Shown one piece after another: positions 22,633 to 31,473 of a DNA stretch of 57,579 nucleotides. Source of the stretch: a virus; IMG/VR virus record IMGVR_UViG_3300030389_000234, positions 1 to 57,579 of that record, one strand, 5' to 3'. Position 1 is the first letter of the stretch. Each line of letters opens with the position of its first letter. Below the pieces are notes generated by a model. It ran no database searches and was not told the origin of the DNA. It saw only the letters and a program-made list of their open reading frames with translations. Both the position numbers and the translations under genes were made by a program.

Positions 22633-23513
22633 AACTAAAAGATGCTATGAACAAATACTTTAGAACCAGACAGTTTAGCTCCCTGTCTAGATCCTCTCAA
22701 CTAAACTATGAGTATGCTCTAGCATCTATCTGTCGTATGTCTGTTATGGGCAAGACACTTGGCAATGTTAATATCAAGAAGCTTAACGCTGCTATGTGTC
22801 TGGAGATATACGACACAGTAGAGCTGGAAACCTCAACAGCAAACGCAAACCATATTGCTAGAGTGTTTTCAGTTCTCATGAATTTTCTAATCTCAATAGA
22901 TGAGATACCAAACAACCCGATGGCTAGAGTCAAGAAGAGATCAAGCGAACCTCGATCTGTGATATGGACACATGACCAAGTGATGTCTTTTCTTGACGCT
23001 GCCTTCGGTAATTTTGAATGGAGAAACATAGGACTAATTGTTCTTATGTGTTATGAGTGGGGACAGAGACCAATAGACATTCGTAACTTAACTTGGGAGT
23101 CAGTTGACTTAGATGAAGGTAAAGTTACAATCACTCAAAGTAAACGTGGTGCTACCGTTGAACTACCAATACCTGACAACTTATTAGAAATGCTAACTGA
23201 ACAGAAAAAGGATTGGGACTTTCAAGAATATGTAGTACCCCATCACAGGCCACAGGACAGTGCCTACAGGCCACTAACGGTATCCCAGATGACCTCCCTG
23301 CTTGGAGAAGTTAAGGCTACTGTAGGACTTCCTGATGACCTGCGAGTTGGTGACTTGAGAAAGACTGCGATAGTACAGATGATTGAAAGTGGAGTAGATC
23401 ACCTAGCTATCCAGTCTGTCTCTGGTCACAAGAGTGTATCAAGTTTAAATCCGTATAATAAATTTAGTTTAAAAACAGCACAGTCTGCATTAGAGAGGAG
23501 ACAAAGACAATGA
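22629..23513 (+). CDS. Tyrosine recombinase / integrase
   Basis: 294 residues from the ATG at 22629 (an upstream TTG is less likely). SAM-like N-terminal arm domain and a C-terminal catalytic domain. Arg147 in GQRPIDIRNLTW, Lys172 in SKRGATVELPI, Arg244 in GDLRKT, His267 in SGHKS and the Tyr276 nucleophile in NPYNKF are present. The His that normally lies three residues before the second Arg is Gly. It would catalyse site-specific recombination for integration or genome resolution. No attP was identified, no repressor or excisionase is obvious, and the next gene overlaps its stop. Confidence 0.88.
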   Translation: MKLKDAMNKYFRTRQFSSLSRSSQLNYEYALASICRMSVMGKTLGNVNIKKLNAAMCLEIYDTVELETSTANANHIARVFSVLMNFLISIDEIPNNPMARVKKRSSEPRSVIWTHDQVMSFLDAAFGNFEWRNIGLIVLMCYEWGQRPIDIRNLTWESVDLDEGKVTITQSKRGATVELPIPDNLLEMLTEQKKDWDFQEYVVPHHRPQDSAYRPLTVSQMTSLLGEVKATVGLPDDLRVGDLRKTAIVQMIESGVDHLAIQSVSGHKSVSSLNPYNKFSLKTAQSALERRQRQ

Positions 23514-23653
23514 TTGATGTGACTATCGACTATGGCATAACAAACGAGTGGATTGCTACGTTTGCTGATGAAGAAACCTACATGGCTTGCTTACCTGCTT
23601 TAGAAAAATATGCAAAAGCAAATCGTGGTAAAATTGTGGAGAGTGTACAATGA
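23510..23653 (+). CDS. Small acidic protein, 47 aa
   Basis: 47 codons overlapping the recombinase stop (ATGA) and the next start (ATGA). Acidic, globular, with a single Cys (TYMACLPALEKY). It could be a small partner of the recombinase, but only position supports this. Confidence 0.6.
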   Translation: MIDVTIDYGITNEWIATFADEETYMACLPALEKYAKANRGKIVESVQ

Positions 23654-23979
23654 GACTATACAAGAACAGCAATGGTGTATGGGCAGGAACACAGGCCGAT
23701 GCACGTAAGATGTGTGGCAAGGACTACACCGTAGTTGATGTACCAGTGGACAAGCCTAGCCTACTGAAGTTCCTTAACCTCAATCAGGTTGGCTCTCTTA
23801 CTAGTAACGATAAGCCAGACGTAGGTCATCCATATGAAGTTGACGTACTAAACAAACAGGCATTGTCATGGATCAGGTGGAGCTATGATAAGATATGCAG
23901 TGGTCAATATGAGGATTGCAGAGAGATGTTACGTAAAGGATTAGAGTTAGCAAAGAAGGAGAAGATTGATGCAAAATAG
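23650..23979 (+). CDS. Hypothetical protein, 109 aa
   Basis: 109 residues, mixed alpha/beta. A first strand with RLYKNSNGVWAGTQADARKM, as in small substrate-binding proteins, then a helical C-terminal half ending in Lys. No motif of known function. It overlaps neighbours at both ends. Confidence 0.6.
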   Translation: MRLYKNSNGVWAGTQADARKMCGKDYTVVDVPVDKPSLLKFLNLNQVGSLTSNDKPDVGHPYEVDVLNKQALSWIRWSYDKICSGQYEDCREMLRKGLELAKKEKIDAK

Positions 23980-24328
23980 TGTAACAACAAACAAATCACT
24001 TGGCTTTACTGATAATCAGTGGGGTCAACTCATAGAAAGTAACGGACTGCTACTCATGTGGTTTATTGAGTGGAACAAAAAAGACAAGGACAATCCACTA
24101 ACAATCATAGATTTCTTTAAGCAAAAATATAATATGTCAGCAGGTGGTGATCCTTGGCCTATGAAAGGTAAGGTATCACTTGATGGTAAGTATGTATCTG
24201 AGGGTGACGATGACCTTGAGCCATACTTCCTGATCAATACTGATGATGGTGTTGGGTACATCTATCCCTACGCCTTTGTAGCACTGCCCACTAAGTCAGG
24301 TAGTCACCATGTAGTGAGGATGGACTAA
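23969..24328 (+). CDS. Hypothetical protein, 119 aa
   Basis: 119 residues from the ATG at 23969, with AAGGAGAAG upstream; a TTG three bases before is unlikely. Many Trp, Asp and Gly residues (GLLLMWFIEWNKKDKDNP). No known motif. The next gene overlaps its stop by one base (TAATG). Confidence 0.6.
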   Translation: MQNSVTTNKSLGFTDNQWGQLIESNGLLLMWFIEWNKKDKDNPLTIIDFFKQKYNMSAGGDPWPMKGKVSLDGKYVSEGDDDLEPYFLINTDDGVGYIYPYAFVALPTKSGSHHVVRMD

Positions 24329-24498
24329 TGATGTGGATATTAGTATGGATGCAACTTGTAACTAATCAAGGAGTTGATTACTACCAGTTAGGATCTTATG
24401 GTAAGAAAGAAGATTGCCAGTTGGCATTGAAAGAAGCCGTGGTGTTAGTCAACCATAGCTCAGAAACACTGGCTTGTTTGGAGGTAGATACAAGATGA
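24328..24498 (+). CDS. Small exported-like protein, 56 aa
   Basis: 56 codons. Hydrophobic first strand MMWILVWMQLVTNQG, then YYQLGSYGKKEDCQLAL and a second Cys. It shares the general layout of the 25407 and 7793 proteins. It is coupled to neighbours at both ends. Function unknown. Confidence 0.55.
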   Translation: MMWILVWMQLVTNQGVDYYQLGSYGKKEDCQLALKEAVVLVNHSSETLACLEVDTR

Positions 24499-24728
24499 TT
24501 GATATAGAAATGTGGGCTATTAAAGATACAGCAAAAAATAAATTAGTAGTAGCTAAGTGGGGTAGAAGTACATGGAAACGTAAGGTAAATCCTGATAGTG
24601 TTAATATTGCAGGGTACTCAAAGTATGATTGGGATATGTCAAAACAACCTTGGGTTAGAACAGAGTGTCCAGAATACAAGATGTTAAAGCCCATTAAAAT
24701 TAGGATAACGGAGATTGTGGATGATTGA
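24495..24728 (+). CDS. Small hypothetical protein, 77 aa
   Basis: 77 residues from the ATG at 24495 (ATGA overlap with the previous gene), rich in Trp, Lys and Ile (MIDIEMWAIKDT, VVAKWGRSTWKRKV). The strands could form a small beta-barrel. The ThyX start lies inside its 3' end. Confidence 0.6.
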   Translation: MIDIEMWAIKDTAKNKLVVAKWGRSTWKRKVNPDSVNIAGYSKYDWDMSKQPWVRTECPEYKMLKPIKIRITEIVDD

Positions 24729-25410
24729 AGCAACTTACATAGATCACATGGGGGATGACCTCACCATAGTAAACTCAGCACGAGTTAGCTTTGGTAAAAA
24801 AAGTGATTGGCTTCAACGTATTCACTCTGGTGAAGCTCAACTATTACCTGATAAAGATATTAAGCTGATACATTACTTAGCCAAGCACAATCACAAGTCA
24901 CCATTCAATCATGTCTTTACTACGTTTCATGTCAAGGCTCCCATCTTTGTAGCACGACAGTTACAGAAACATGAGTACATGCCTTGGAATGAAATCAGTA
25001 GACGCTATGTAGATAGTGAACCTGAGTTCTATATGCCTGAAGTTTGGCGTGGACGTAGTAAAGATAAGAAGCAAGGTAGTAGTGGTGCTGTGGGAATGAT
25101 TGATGTAAACGGTAAATTTCCTTTATCAGCAACTACAATACAAAGTTTATCAGACGGTAAAGCACTGGAAGCTTATCGTAACTTTATTGATGCAGGGGTA
25201 GCACCAGAACAAGCACGTATGGTGCTGCCTCAATCAACCATGACTGAATGGTACTGGTCAGGTAGTCTGTATGCATTTGCAAAGATGTGTGGGCTACGTC
25301 TACAAGATGATGCTCAGTACGAGACAAGACTTGTAGCTGAACAGATTGAAGATGTGATGATGAAACTATACCCTGTATCTTGGGAAGCTTTAAGGATGTA
25401 TGCAGAATGA
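24721..25410 (+). CDS. thyX: Flavin-dependent thymidylate synthase
   Basis: 229 residues from the ATG at 24721. Makes dTMP from dUMP using FAD, NADPH and methylene-tetrahydrofolate. The signature region FVARQLQKHEYMPWNEISRRYVD is present; the classic RHR-x7-S motif reads KHE-x7-S, with the NExSRRY part kept. The later QARMVLPQSTMTEWYWSG stretch is also typical. With the RNR and MazG genes downstream it forms a nucleotide-supply set for DNA synthesis. Confidence 0.92.
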   Translation: MIEATYIDHMGDDLTIVNSARVSFGKKSDWLQRIHSGEAQLLPDKDIKLIHYLAKHNHKSPFNHVFTTFHVKAPIFVARQLQKHEYMPWNEISRRYVDSEPEFYMPEVWRGRSKDKKQGSSGAVGMIDVNGKFPLSATTIQSLSDGKALEAYRNFIDAGVAPEQARMVLPQSTMTEWYWSGSLYAFAKMCGLRLQDDAQYETRLVAEQIEDVMMKLYPVSWEALRMYAE

Positions 25411-25625
25411 ATTGGGTAATCTTAGTGACACTAACTGTAGGCAATCCCTTTACCGTATTTAATAAATCTTTTGAACATGAGGATGCTTGCGTAGAGTATG
25501 TCAACAACCCCAACAATTATGATACACTTGCTGTAGAAATTATTGCAGTGGCAGGTTTCAATGACCCTGTTACAGATATAGTTTGCCTACCAGAATTTGA
25601 AACAGAAAGGAGAAAAAAGGGATGA
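25407..25625 (+). CDS. Small protein, 72 aa
   Basis: 72 residues from the ATG overlapping the thyX stop (ATGA). Starts MNWVILVTLTVGNPF and has two Cys about 35 residues apart. A weak signal-like N terminus. A relative of the small proteins at 24328 and 7793 by layout only. Confidence 0.55.
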   Translation: MNWVILVTLTVGNPFTVFNKSFEHEDACVEYVNNPNNYDTLAVEIIAVAGFNDPVTDIVCLPEFETERRKKG

Positions 25626-25864
25626 AGTTTGCAATTCTACTTGACATTGATGGTGATATCATGTATCTACCGAATCAGTGGCCATGTGAGACTAGTCACA
25701 ACGATCCTAAATTATTTGATACTATTGAAGAAGCAGAAGTAGAAAGAAAGAACTGGAACACTGGAATGATTGTAGATTATTTTGATGATGCTATTAGACC
25801 TATGAATCCAGAAGAGAGAAAGGCTGCTTTGGTTAGAGGATTAAAAAATAATGGCCGCAAATGA
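25622..25864 (+). CDS. Small acidic protein, 80 aa
   Basis: 80 residues; ATGA overlap with the previous gene and a 14-base overlap with the primase-helicase. Begins MKFAILLDIDGDIMYLP. Although DIDGD recalls an acidic phosphatase motif, the protein is too short for a HAD enzyme. Function unknown. Confidence 0.6.
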   Translation: MKFAILLDIDGDIMYLPNQWPCETSHNDPKLFDTIEEAEVERKNWNTGMIVDYFDDAIRPMNPEERKAALVRGLKNNGRK

Positions 25865-27455
25865 TAACCCACATCTAGCTTGTCCGTATGTAGATTGCGG
25901 ATCAAGTGATGCATTCAACTGGAATGATGATGGCTACGGTCACTGTCATTCCTGTAGTAAATCCTATCCGATGAAAGACATGCCAGAAGTCTTTGACTGG
26001 GTAGCTAACGAGTATCAACTCAAAGAGAGGAGAAATATCATGGATATAGAAATTGATGGTATGACTTACGATGATATCAGAAGTATTGATCCTGATGTCT
26101 GTGAGTTATACGGGATACAGTTACAGACTAGCGAGGGTAAACCTATACGCTATGCTTACAAGTATCCACACACTGTTAAATACAGATCGTATCAGGATAA
26201 GTCCAAGACTTGGATGAAGGACAAGGGACTTGGTATGCACTACCTGTTTGGCCCTGAGTTCAATGCAGGTACAAGTCAACGTATCTATTTGACTGAGGGT
26301 GAGTTCGATGCTGCATCTCTCTATCAGATACTCGGTAAAACATTTCCTGTTAAGTCACTGCCCAGCGCAAGCATTGGTGAAAAGTTTATCAAACACAATC
26401 ACCTCTATCTGTCGTCATTCAAAGAGATCATCTATGCAGGTGAGTTAGATGATGCAGGGCGTAGAGCTGCTGATAAAATCTATCAAGCATTTCCAGATAA
26501 GTTCTGGTATGTTCCTATGACAAAACATAAAGATGCCAATGACTTTCTGCAACATGGCGATGGTAATGATCTGATGTGGGCTGCAAAGAAACCACAGCGT
26601 TACTCACCAGAGAACTTCTTCTGTTCTGATGTAGATGTTGAACAGGCAATCTTAAATGAAAACCCTTACGAGTATGTACCCACTGGTCATTCTGGCCTCG
26701 ATGACAAGATACGTGGTATGGTTAAGGGAGGTCTTACCTTTATCAAAGCTCCTCGTGGTACTGGTAAGACCGAAGTTATTCGGTACTTTGAGACTGGGCT
26801 ATTGCGTGATAACGATACACGAATAGCTCTACTACACATGGAGGAGATGAAGTCCACAACCTATCGTGCTATGGCTACCTATCACCTTGGTATAAATGTA
26901 AGAACTAAAGATGATACCAAAGAAAATGGTTACTCAGAAGATAGTGTAATCAAAGCCGCACAGGATATGACACAAGGAGAACGCACTATTGTTTTTGAAA
27001 TGCGCAGTCATGATGATCCTCTTAAGCTCCTCGACTATACCAGACTTGCTGCATCTGTGTATGGAGCTGATTTTATTTTTGTTGACCACGTTCAACGACT
27101 TGCATATCTATCCCAGTCTGGTGTAGATGGTGCAACAAGTACACTTACTACGTTGGGTTCACGCATGGCACAACTTGCCAAAGAACTCAACATCGGTGTA
27201 GTATTTATATCACAGGTCAATGATGATGGACGTACAAAGTATGCAGGATCTCTTGAAGAAGAGGCTATCATATGTATAAAAATTGAACGTGACGTTGAGT
27301 CAGACGATGAAATAATTCAGAATACCACTAACTTTATTGTTGACAAGAACAGACCGTTTGCTAAATTAGGTAGAGCAGGGTCAGTCTACTACGATCCAGA
27401 GACTACAATCCTCACTGAGGAAGCACCATATCAAGGGAGTGTAATTGCTGCATGA
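25851..27455 (+). CDS. Primase-helicase (T7 gp4-like)
   Basis: 534 residues; unwinds DNA 5'-3' at the fork and probably makes primers. Zinc finger with C11, C16, C32 and C35; Toprim domain with TEGEFD (148-153) and GELDDAGRRA (197-206); RecA-like helicase with Walker A APRGTGKTE (300-308) and FIFVDHV (near 407). An internal ATG at codon 64 (26040) has AGGAG seven bases upstream, predicting a shorter helicase-only form as in T7 gp4B. It overlaps the polymerase start by four bases. Confidence 0.93.
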   Translation: MAANDNPHLACPYVDCGSSDAFNWNDDGYGHCHSCSKSYPMKDMPEVFDWVANEYQLKERRNIMDIEIDGMTYDDIRSIDPDVCELYGIQLQTSEGKPIRYAYKYPHTVKYRSYQDKSKTWMKDKGLGMHYLFGPEFNAGTSQRIYLTEGEFDAASLYQILGKTFPVKSLPSASIGEKFIKHNHLYLSSFKEIIYAGELDDAGRRAADKIYQAFPDKFWYVPMTKHKDANDFLQHGDGNDLMWAAKKPQRYSPENFFCSDVDVEQAILNENPYEYVPTGHSGLDDKIRGMVKGGLTFIKAPRGTGKTEVIRYFETGLLRDNDTRIALLHMEEMKSTTYRAMATYHLGINVRTKDDTKENGYSEDSVIKAAQDMTQGERTIVFEMRSHDDPLKLLDYTRLAASVYGADFIFVDHVQRLAYLSQSGVDGATSTLTTLGSRMAQLAKELNIGVVFISQVNDDGRTKYAGSLEEEAIICIKIERDVESDDEIIQNTTNFIVDKNRPFAKLGRAGSVYYDPETTILTEEAPYQGSVIAA

Positions 27456-29296
27456 TTGTATTTGACGTAGAAGCTAATGGTTTATTAGATGATGCTACAA
27501 AGATACACTGCTTGTCCTACACAACTGACGGTGTTATCTATGATACACTGTTTGACTATGATGATATGAGAGATCTACTACTAAGTCAGCAAGGTTTGAT
27601 AGGTCATAACATTATCAGGTATGATGTACCATTACTAGAAAAGATCTTGGACATTAAGATTAAAGCTAGATTGTTTGATACATTACCTATGTCTTGGGTT
27701 CTTAACTACAACAGACCTAAGCATGGGCTTGAGTCTTTCGGTGAAGACTTTGGAATACCTAAGCCTAAGATAGATGACTGGCACAACCTTACTCAAGACG
27801 ACTATCGACACCGTTGTGTTGAGGATGTCAAGATTAATTGGAAACTGTGGCAAGACATGTTAAAACGGTTTATGTTTATCTACAAAAGTAAACCTGAGCT
27901 AGATAAGTTCTTTCGATACTTACAATTTAAGATGGACTGTGCAGCAGAAGCTGAAAGAGTAGGTTGGAAGTTAGATGTCGGTTTAGCTAAAGATTGTGTC
28001 GCAAAATTAACGGAACAACAATCATCTAAAATTAATGAATTAAAAGGTGTAATGCCTAGAGTAAAAATTACTACTAAAAAATCTAAACCTAAAGTTTGTT
28101 TCAAGAAGGATGGCTCACCTTCATCTCATGGTGAGAGATGGTTTGCTTTACTTGATGAACACAGACTACCCAGACATTACGAAGGAGAAGTAGAAGTTAT
28201 CAAAGGTTGGGATCAACCTAACCCTAACTCTAATGATCAAGTAAAGAGTTGGTTATTTTCTTTAGGTTGGGAGCCTTGCACTTTCAATTATATCAAAGAG
28301 TCACCAACAGAAACAAGGCTCGTACCACAAGTACGAAGTAATGGCGAGCTTACTGAATCAGTTAAGAGATTAATAAAAGATAATCCAGTTGTAAGTGTAT
28401 TAGATGGACTCACCGTTATACAACACAGACTAAAAATCTTTGAGGGTTTTTTAGAATGTGAGTACAATGGTTACGTAAGAGCTGAGATTGATGGTCTTAC
28501 AAATACATTACGTTTTAAACACAAGAAACCTCTTGTCAATCTACCTGCTGTAGATAAACCTTGGGGTAAAGAGGTACGTGGTTGTCTTACAGTTCCAGAT
28601 GGTTACACACTGTGTGGTGCTGACATGACTTCACTGGAGGATACAACCAAACGACACTACATGTATCCCTATGATCCAGACTATGTAAACGATATGTCAC
28701 AAGAAGGATTTGATCCTCACCTTGACCTAGCTTTACATGCTAATGCTGTATCTCAGATAGAGATAGACGAGTATAATGCAGGTAGAAACGATCAACTCAA
28801 GGACTTACGTAAAGACTTTAAAGTAGTTAATTACTCTGCTACCTATGGCGTAGGCAAGGCTAAGTTAGCACGTACCACTGGTATGTCAGAGGAAGCAGCA
28901 CAAGAGTTGCTCGATGCATACTGGAAACGTAACTGGTCGGTCAAAGCTTTTATCGACAATCAAAAAGTACGAAAGATAAATGACGAGATGTGGGTACAGA
29001 ATCCAGTAAGTAAGTTCTGGCACTCACTTCGATATGAGAAGGATGTATTCTCTACACTCAATCAATCGACTGGTGCTTACTGTTTTGATAAGTGGGTTGC
29101 TTACTACAGAACTCGTAGGCCAAATATCATTGGACAGTTTCATGATGAATCAATTAACTTAGTTAGAAAAGGAGAAGAAGATGAGCACAGTTCCGCACTA
29201 GAATGGGCAATAAAAAAACTTAACGAAAATCTTAAATTAAATGTTGACTTAGGTATTGAAATACAGTATGGTCAACGTTATAGTGACGTACATTAA
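27452..29296 (+). CDS. DNA polymerase, family A with 3'-5' exonuclease
   Basis: 614 residues. Exonuclease motifs: DVEANG with D5 and E7, GHNIIRYD near 51-58, HRCVEDV near 120. Polymerase motif A has D391 in GADMTSLED, motif B has R453, K457 and Y465 (YSATYG), motif C is HDE at 564-566. It replicates the phage genome with the helicase and gp2.5-like protein. Shorter than T7 polymerase (704). The thioredoxin-binding loop is not obvious, and I see no DnaJ-type CxxCxGxG repeats. Confidence 0.94.
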   Translation: MIVFDVEANGLLDDATKIHCLSYTTDGVIYDTLFDYDDMRDLLLSQQGLIGHNIIRYDVPLLEKILDIKIKARLFDTLPMSWVLNYNRPKHGLESFGEDFGIPKPKIDDWHNLTQDDYRHRCVEDVKINWKLWQDMLKRFMFIYKSKPELDKFFRYLQFKMDCAAEAERVGWKLDVGLAKDCVAKLTEQQSSKINELKGVMPRVKITTKKSKPKVCFKKDGSPSSHGERWFALLDEHRLPRHYEGEVEVIKGWDQPNPNSNDQVKSWLFSLGWEPCTFNYIKESPTETRLVPQVRSNGELTESVKRLIKDNPVVSVLDGLTVIQHRLKIFEGFLECEYNGYVRAEIDGLTNTLRFKHKKPLVNLPAVDKPWGKEVRGCLTVPDGYTLCGADMTSLEDTTKRHYMYPYDPDYVNDMSQEGFDPHLDLALHANAVSQIEIDEYNAGRNDQLKDLRKDFKVVNYSATYGVGKAKLARTTGMSEEAAQELLDAYWKRNWSVKAFIDNQKVRKINDEMWVQNPVSKFWHSLRYEKDVFSTLNQSTGAYCFDKWVAYYRTRRPNIIGQFHDESINLVRKGEEDEHSSALEWAIKKLNENLKLNVDLGIEIQYGQRYSDVH

Positions 29297-29310
29297 CAAT
29301 GGAGGGCCGC

Positions 29311-29820
29311 ATGGCTACACGTAAAGTAAAATTAACTGGTACTGCAGAATGGGCAAAAGTGTTTGCTCAAAACCGTGACTTGAAAGGTTTTCAAGGTGCG
29401 TATGAAGATCACGATGGTGCTTGCACTATTGACCTACTCATGGATGAAAAGAATGTTGCTGCACTAAAAGCATCACGTTCAATCAAGAATCCAAAGGATG
29501 TAGGTAATGGTCTATTCAAAACTAAATTCATACGTAAGTTCAATACAGGTAGGGATTGGGATAGTGGCGCACCTGCTGTTACTAATTCTGATGGTGCTAC
29601 TTGGGATTTCGATACTGATGGCCCCATTGGGAATGGCTCTACTGTAGAGGTCATGCTATCTGTATATGATACCAGTTATAAAGATCGTCCCGGTACTCGT
29701 CTTGATTCTGTAAAGGTTATCAAACATGTACCAGTGGATGCCGTAATCCAAGCTGATACTATCTCAGCGGATACTCTGCCTTCGGCAGACAAAAAAGAAG
29801 CAGACGCAGTTCTGTTCTAG
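29311..29820 (+). CDS. Single-stranded DNA-binding protein, gp2.5-like
   Basis: 169 residues from the ATG at 29311, eight bases after GGAGGG; the ATG at 29299 precedes that site and is rejected. OB-fold-like strands fill residues 5-140. The C-terminal tail is acidic and ends ADAVLF, with the terminal Phe typical of T7 gp2.5, which contacts polymerase and helicase. It directly follows the polymerase gene and is closed by a strong terminator. Confidence 0.85.
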   Translation: MATRKVKLTGTAEWAKVFAQNRDLKGFQGAYEDHDGACTIDLLMDEKNVAALKASRSIKNPKDVGNGLFKTKFIRKFNTGRDWDSGAPAVTNSDGATWDFDTDGPIGNGSTVEVMLSVYDTSYKDRPGTRLDSVKVIKHVPVDAVIQADTISADTLPSADKKEADAVLF

Positions 29821-29837
29821 TACTCCTCTCTCAACTA

Positions 29838-29866
29838 AGCCCCCTTCGGGGGGCTACTTTTAAGGA
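29838..29866 (+). terminator. Intrinsic terminator with UUCG loop
   Basis: AGCCCCC pairs with GGGGGCT around a TTCG tetraloop (29838-29855), followed by ACTTTTAAGG. The strongest terminator in the window; it separates the replication genes from the nuclease operon. Confidence 0.85.
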
Positions 29867-29872
29867 TAAAAT

Positions 29873-30727
29873 ATGAAAAATATTGATACTCTAATAGAAG
29901 ATCTTGAGTCAGTTATCTACGGTCAAGGTGGTTGGAGAAAATCTATTGCAGAAACTATGGGTAAGAACATTGCTGATGTTGCAAGTAAGAGATTCAGTAA
30001 GCCACAGGAACCTCGTGGTTATCTTTCCCTGTCTTCAGTAGGTACACCATGTAAGCGTAAGCTGTGGTATAAAGTTAATCAACCACAGATTGGTGAACGA
30101 TTAGATGCTAAGATGCTTCTTAAGTTTTTCTATGGAGATATGATAGAGGAACTAATACTTTCTATGTGTAAGGCAGCAGGCCATAAAGTAGAAGGTATGC
30201 AGGATCGTGTTACTGTGCATGGCATACGTGGACATAGGGATGCAGTCATTGACGGTATGACTGTTGACGTAAAGTCTTGTAGTCCTTTTGCATTTAAAAA
30301 GTTTCGTGATGGTGAGCTAAGAAACAATGATCCCTTTGGTTACATCAGTCAACTATCTTCTTATGTTTATGCAGCACAAACTGATCCACTAGTTACAGAT
30401 AAAAATCGTGGTGCTTTTCTAGCTATCGACAAAGTTAACGGAGAAATATGTCTTGATGTATATGACTTTTCTAATGAGCTTTCTACCAAACAAACAGAGA
30501 TGGAAGCTGCAAAAGCTATGGTCGCAGGTGATATACCTACTGAGCGTGTATCACCCGTACCTGCCAGCAAGTCTAGTCCTAACACCAAGCTAGATAAAGC
30601 TTGTCAGTTCTGTGAGTACAAGAAATCTTGTTGGCCTAACCTACGAATGTTTGAATACTCTTACGGTATTGAATACCTAGTTCATGTAGAGAAACCACCA
30701 AAGGTTCCAGAGATTACAAATGGCTAG
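29873..30727 (+). CDS. PD-(D/E)XK exonuclease with Cys cluster (Cas4/RecB-like)
   Basis: 284 residues. Nuclease core: GHRDAVIDG with Asp123, then VDVKS with Asp132 and Lys134. One Cys at position 60 (TPCKRKLWY) and three in CQFCEYKKSCW near the C terminus match the four-Cys iron-sulfur arrangement of Cas4/AddB nucleases. Likely a 5'-3' exonuclease in recombination or host DNA breakdown, taking the place of T7 gp6. The next gene overlaps by eight bases. Confidence 0.82.
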   Translation: MKNIDTLIEDLESVIYGQGGWRKSIAETMGKNIADVASKRFSKPQEPRGYLSLSSVGTPCKRKLWYKVNQPQIGERLDAKMLLKFFYGDMIEELILSMCKAAGHKVEGMQDRVTVHGIRGHRDAVIDGMTVDVKSCSPFAFKKFRDGELRNNDPFGYISQLSSYVYAAQTDPLVTDKNRGAFLAIDKVNGEICLDVYDFSNELSTKQTEMEAAKAMVAGDIPTERVSPVPASKSSPNTKLDKACQFCEYKKSCWPNLRMFEYSYGIEYLVHVEKPPKVPEITNG

Positions 30728-31076
30728 AACAGCTAAAGCAAAAGGTAGACTTGGACAAAACGAAATCAGGGACAAGATACTAGAAACATTTCCTGATCTA
30801 GAACCTGATGACGTTAGGTCTACTACTATGGGAGATACTGGTGAAGATATTCAACTATCTCCTGCAGCTAGAAAAAAGATACCAATAACAATAGAAGTTA
30901 AAAGAAGAAAGTCTGCACTAAAGACTGTGTATGACTACATAGAACAAGCTGAAGCTCACGGTAAAGGTGAGCCTGTAGTTTGTTATAGATCAGATCGTAA
31001 GCCTTGGGTAGTTATGATAGGCTTAGATCATTACATGAACCTGCTAAAATCTTGGGGTAATAATAATGATAGTTAA
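30720..31076 (+). CDS. PD-(D/E)XK endonuclease, probable Holliday junction resolvase
   Basis: 118 residues. Gly/Lys-rich N terminus (KAKGRLGQNEIRDKI), then GEDIQLSP (Glu, Asp) and IEVKRRK (Glu-x-Lys), as in small phage resolvases. It would cut branched DNA before packaging, like T7 endonuclease I. Coupled to the exonuclease upstream and overlaps the next gene by 11 bases. Confidence 0.72.
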   Translation: MARTAKAKGRLGQNEIRDKILETFPDLEPDDVRSTTMGDTGEDIQLSPAARKKIPITIEVKRRKSALKTVYDYIEQAEAHGKGEPVVCYRSDRKPWVVMIGLDHYMNLLKSWGNNNDS

Positions 31077-31302
31077 AATATGGGATGTAATAGAAGGCCC
31101 GATAAGTATAGAAGAATACCCAGATGAAGCACCTGATGGTGCTAACTGGTACATGGTATGTAGAACAGAGGTAGATGGTGTCATGGCAGACGATAACTTT
31201 TGGTTTGAAGAGTTTGATGATGCTTACGAATGGGAGTCTCATTTTAAAAAAAGTATAGAGCCATTAGTGATTGACATGACTACTATGTATGGATATAACT
31301 AG
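31066..31302 (+). CDS. Small acidic protein, 78 aa
   Basis: 78 residues, acidic with many Trp, Phe and Tyr. A four-strand small beta fold is likely. No motif recognised. It overlaps the resolvase gene. Confidence 0.6.
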   Translation: MIVKIWDVIEGPISIEEYPDEAPDGANWYMVCRTEVDGVMADDNFWFEEFDDAYEWESHFKKSIEPLVIDMTTMYGYN

Positions 31303-31311
31303 GGGTTCGTC

Positions 31312-31473
31312 ATGGAGTTTGAGATTAACATAAGACTAAAAGTAGATCCAGATGCAAACTTCTTAGAGACTTCTGGTGATAACACTGAGGTAATATCAGA
31401 GCTAGTTAAGAACTACTTATATGACATAGATGATGCGAAAGTACTAGAATGCGAGGTAACATATGATAACTAA
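31312..31473 (+). CDS. Small acidic protein, 53 aa
   Basis: 53 codons, MEFEINIRLKVDPDANFLE..., ending just inside the mazG gene. No strong ribosome-binding site, but the frame fills the gap between two coupled genes and its composition matches them. Function unknown. Confidence 0.55.
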   Translation: MEFEINIRLKVDPDANFLETSGDNTEVISELVKNYLYDIDDAKVLECEVTYDN

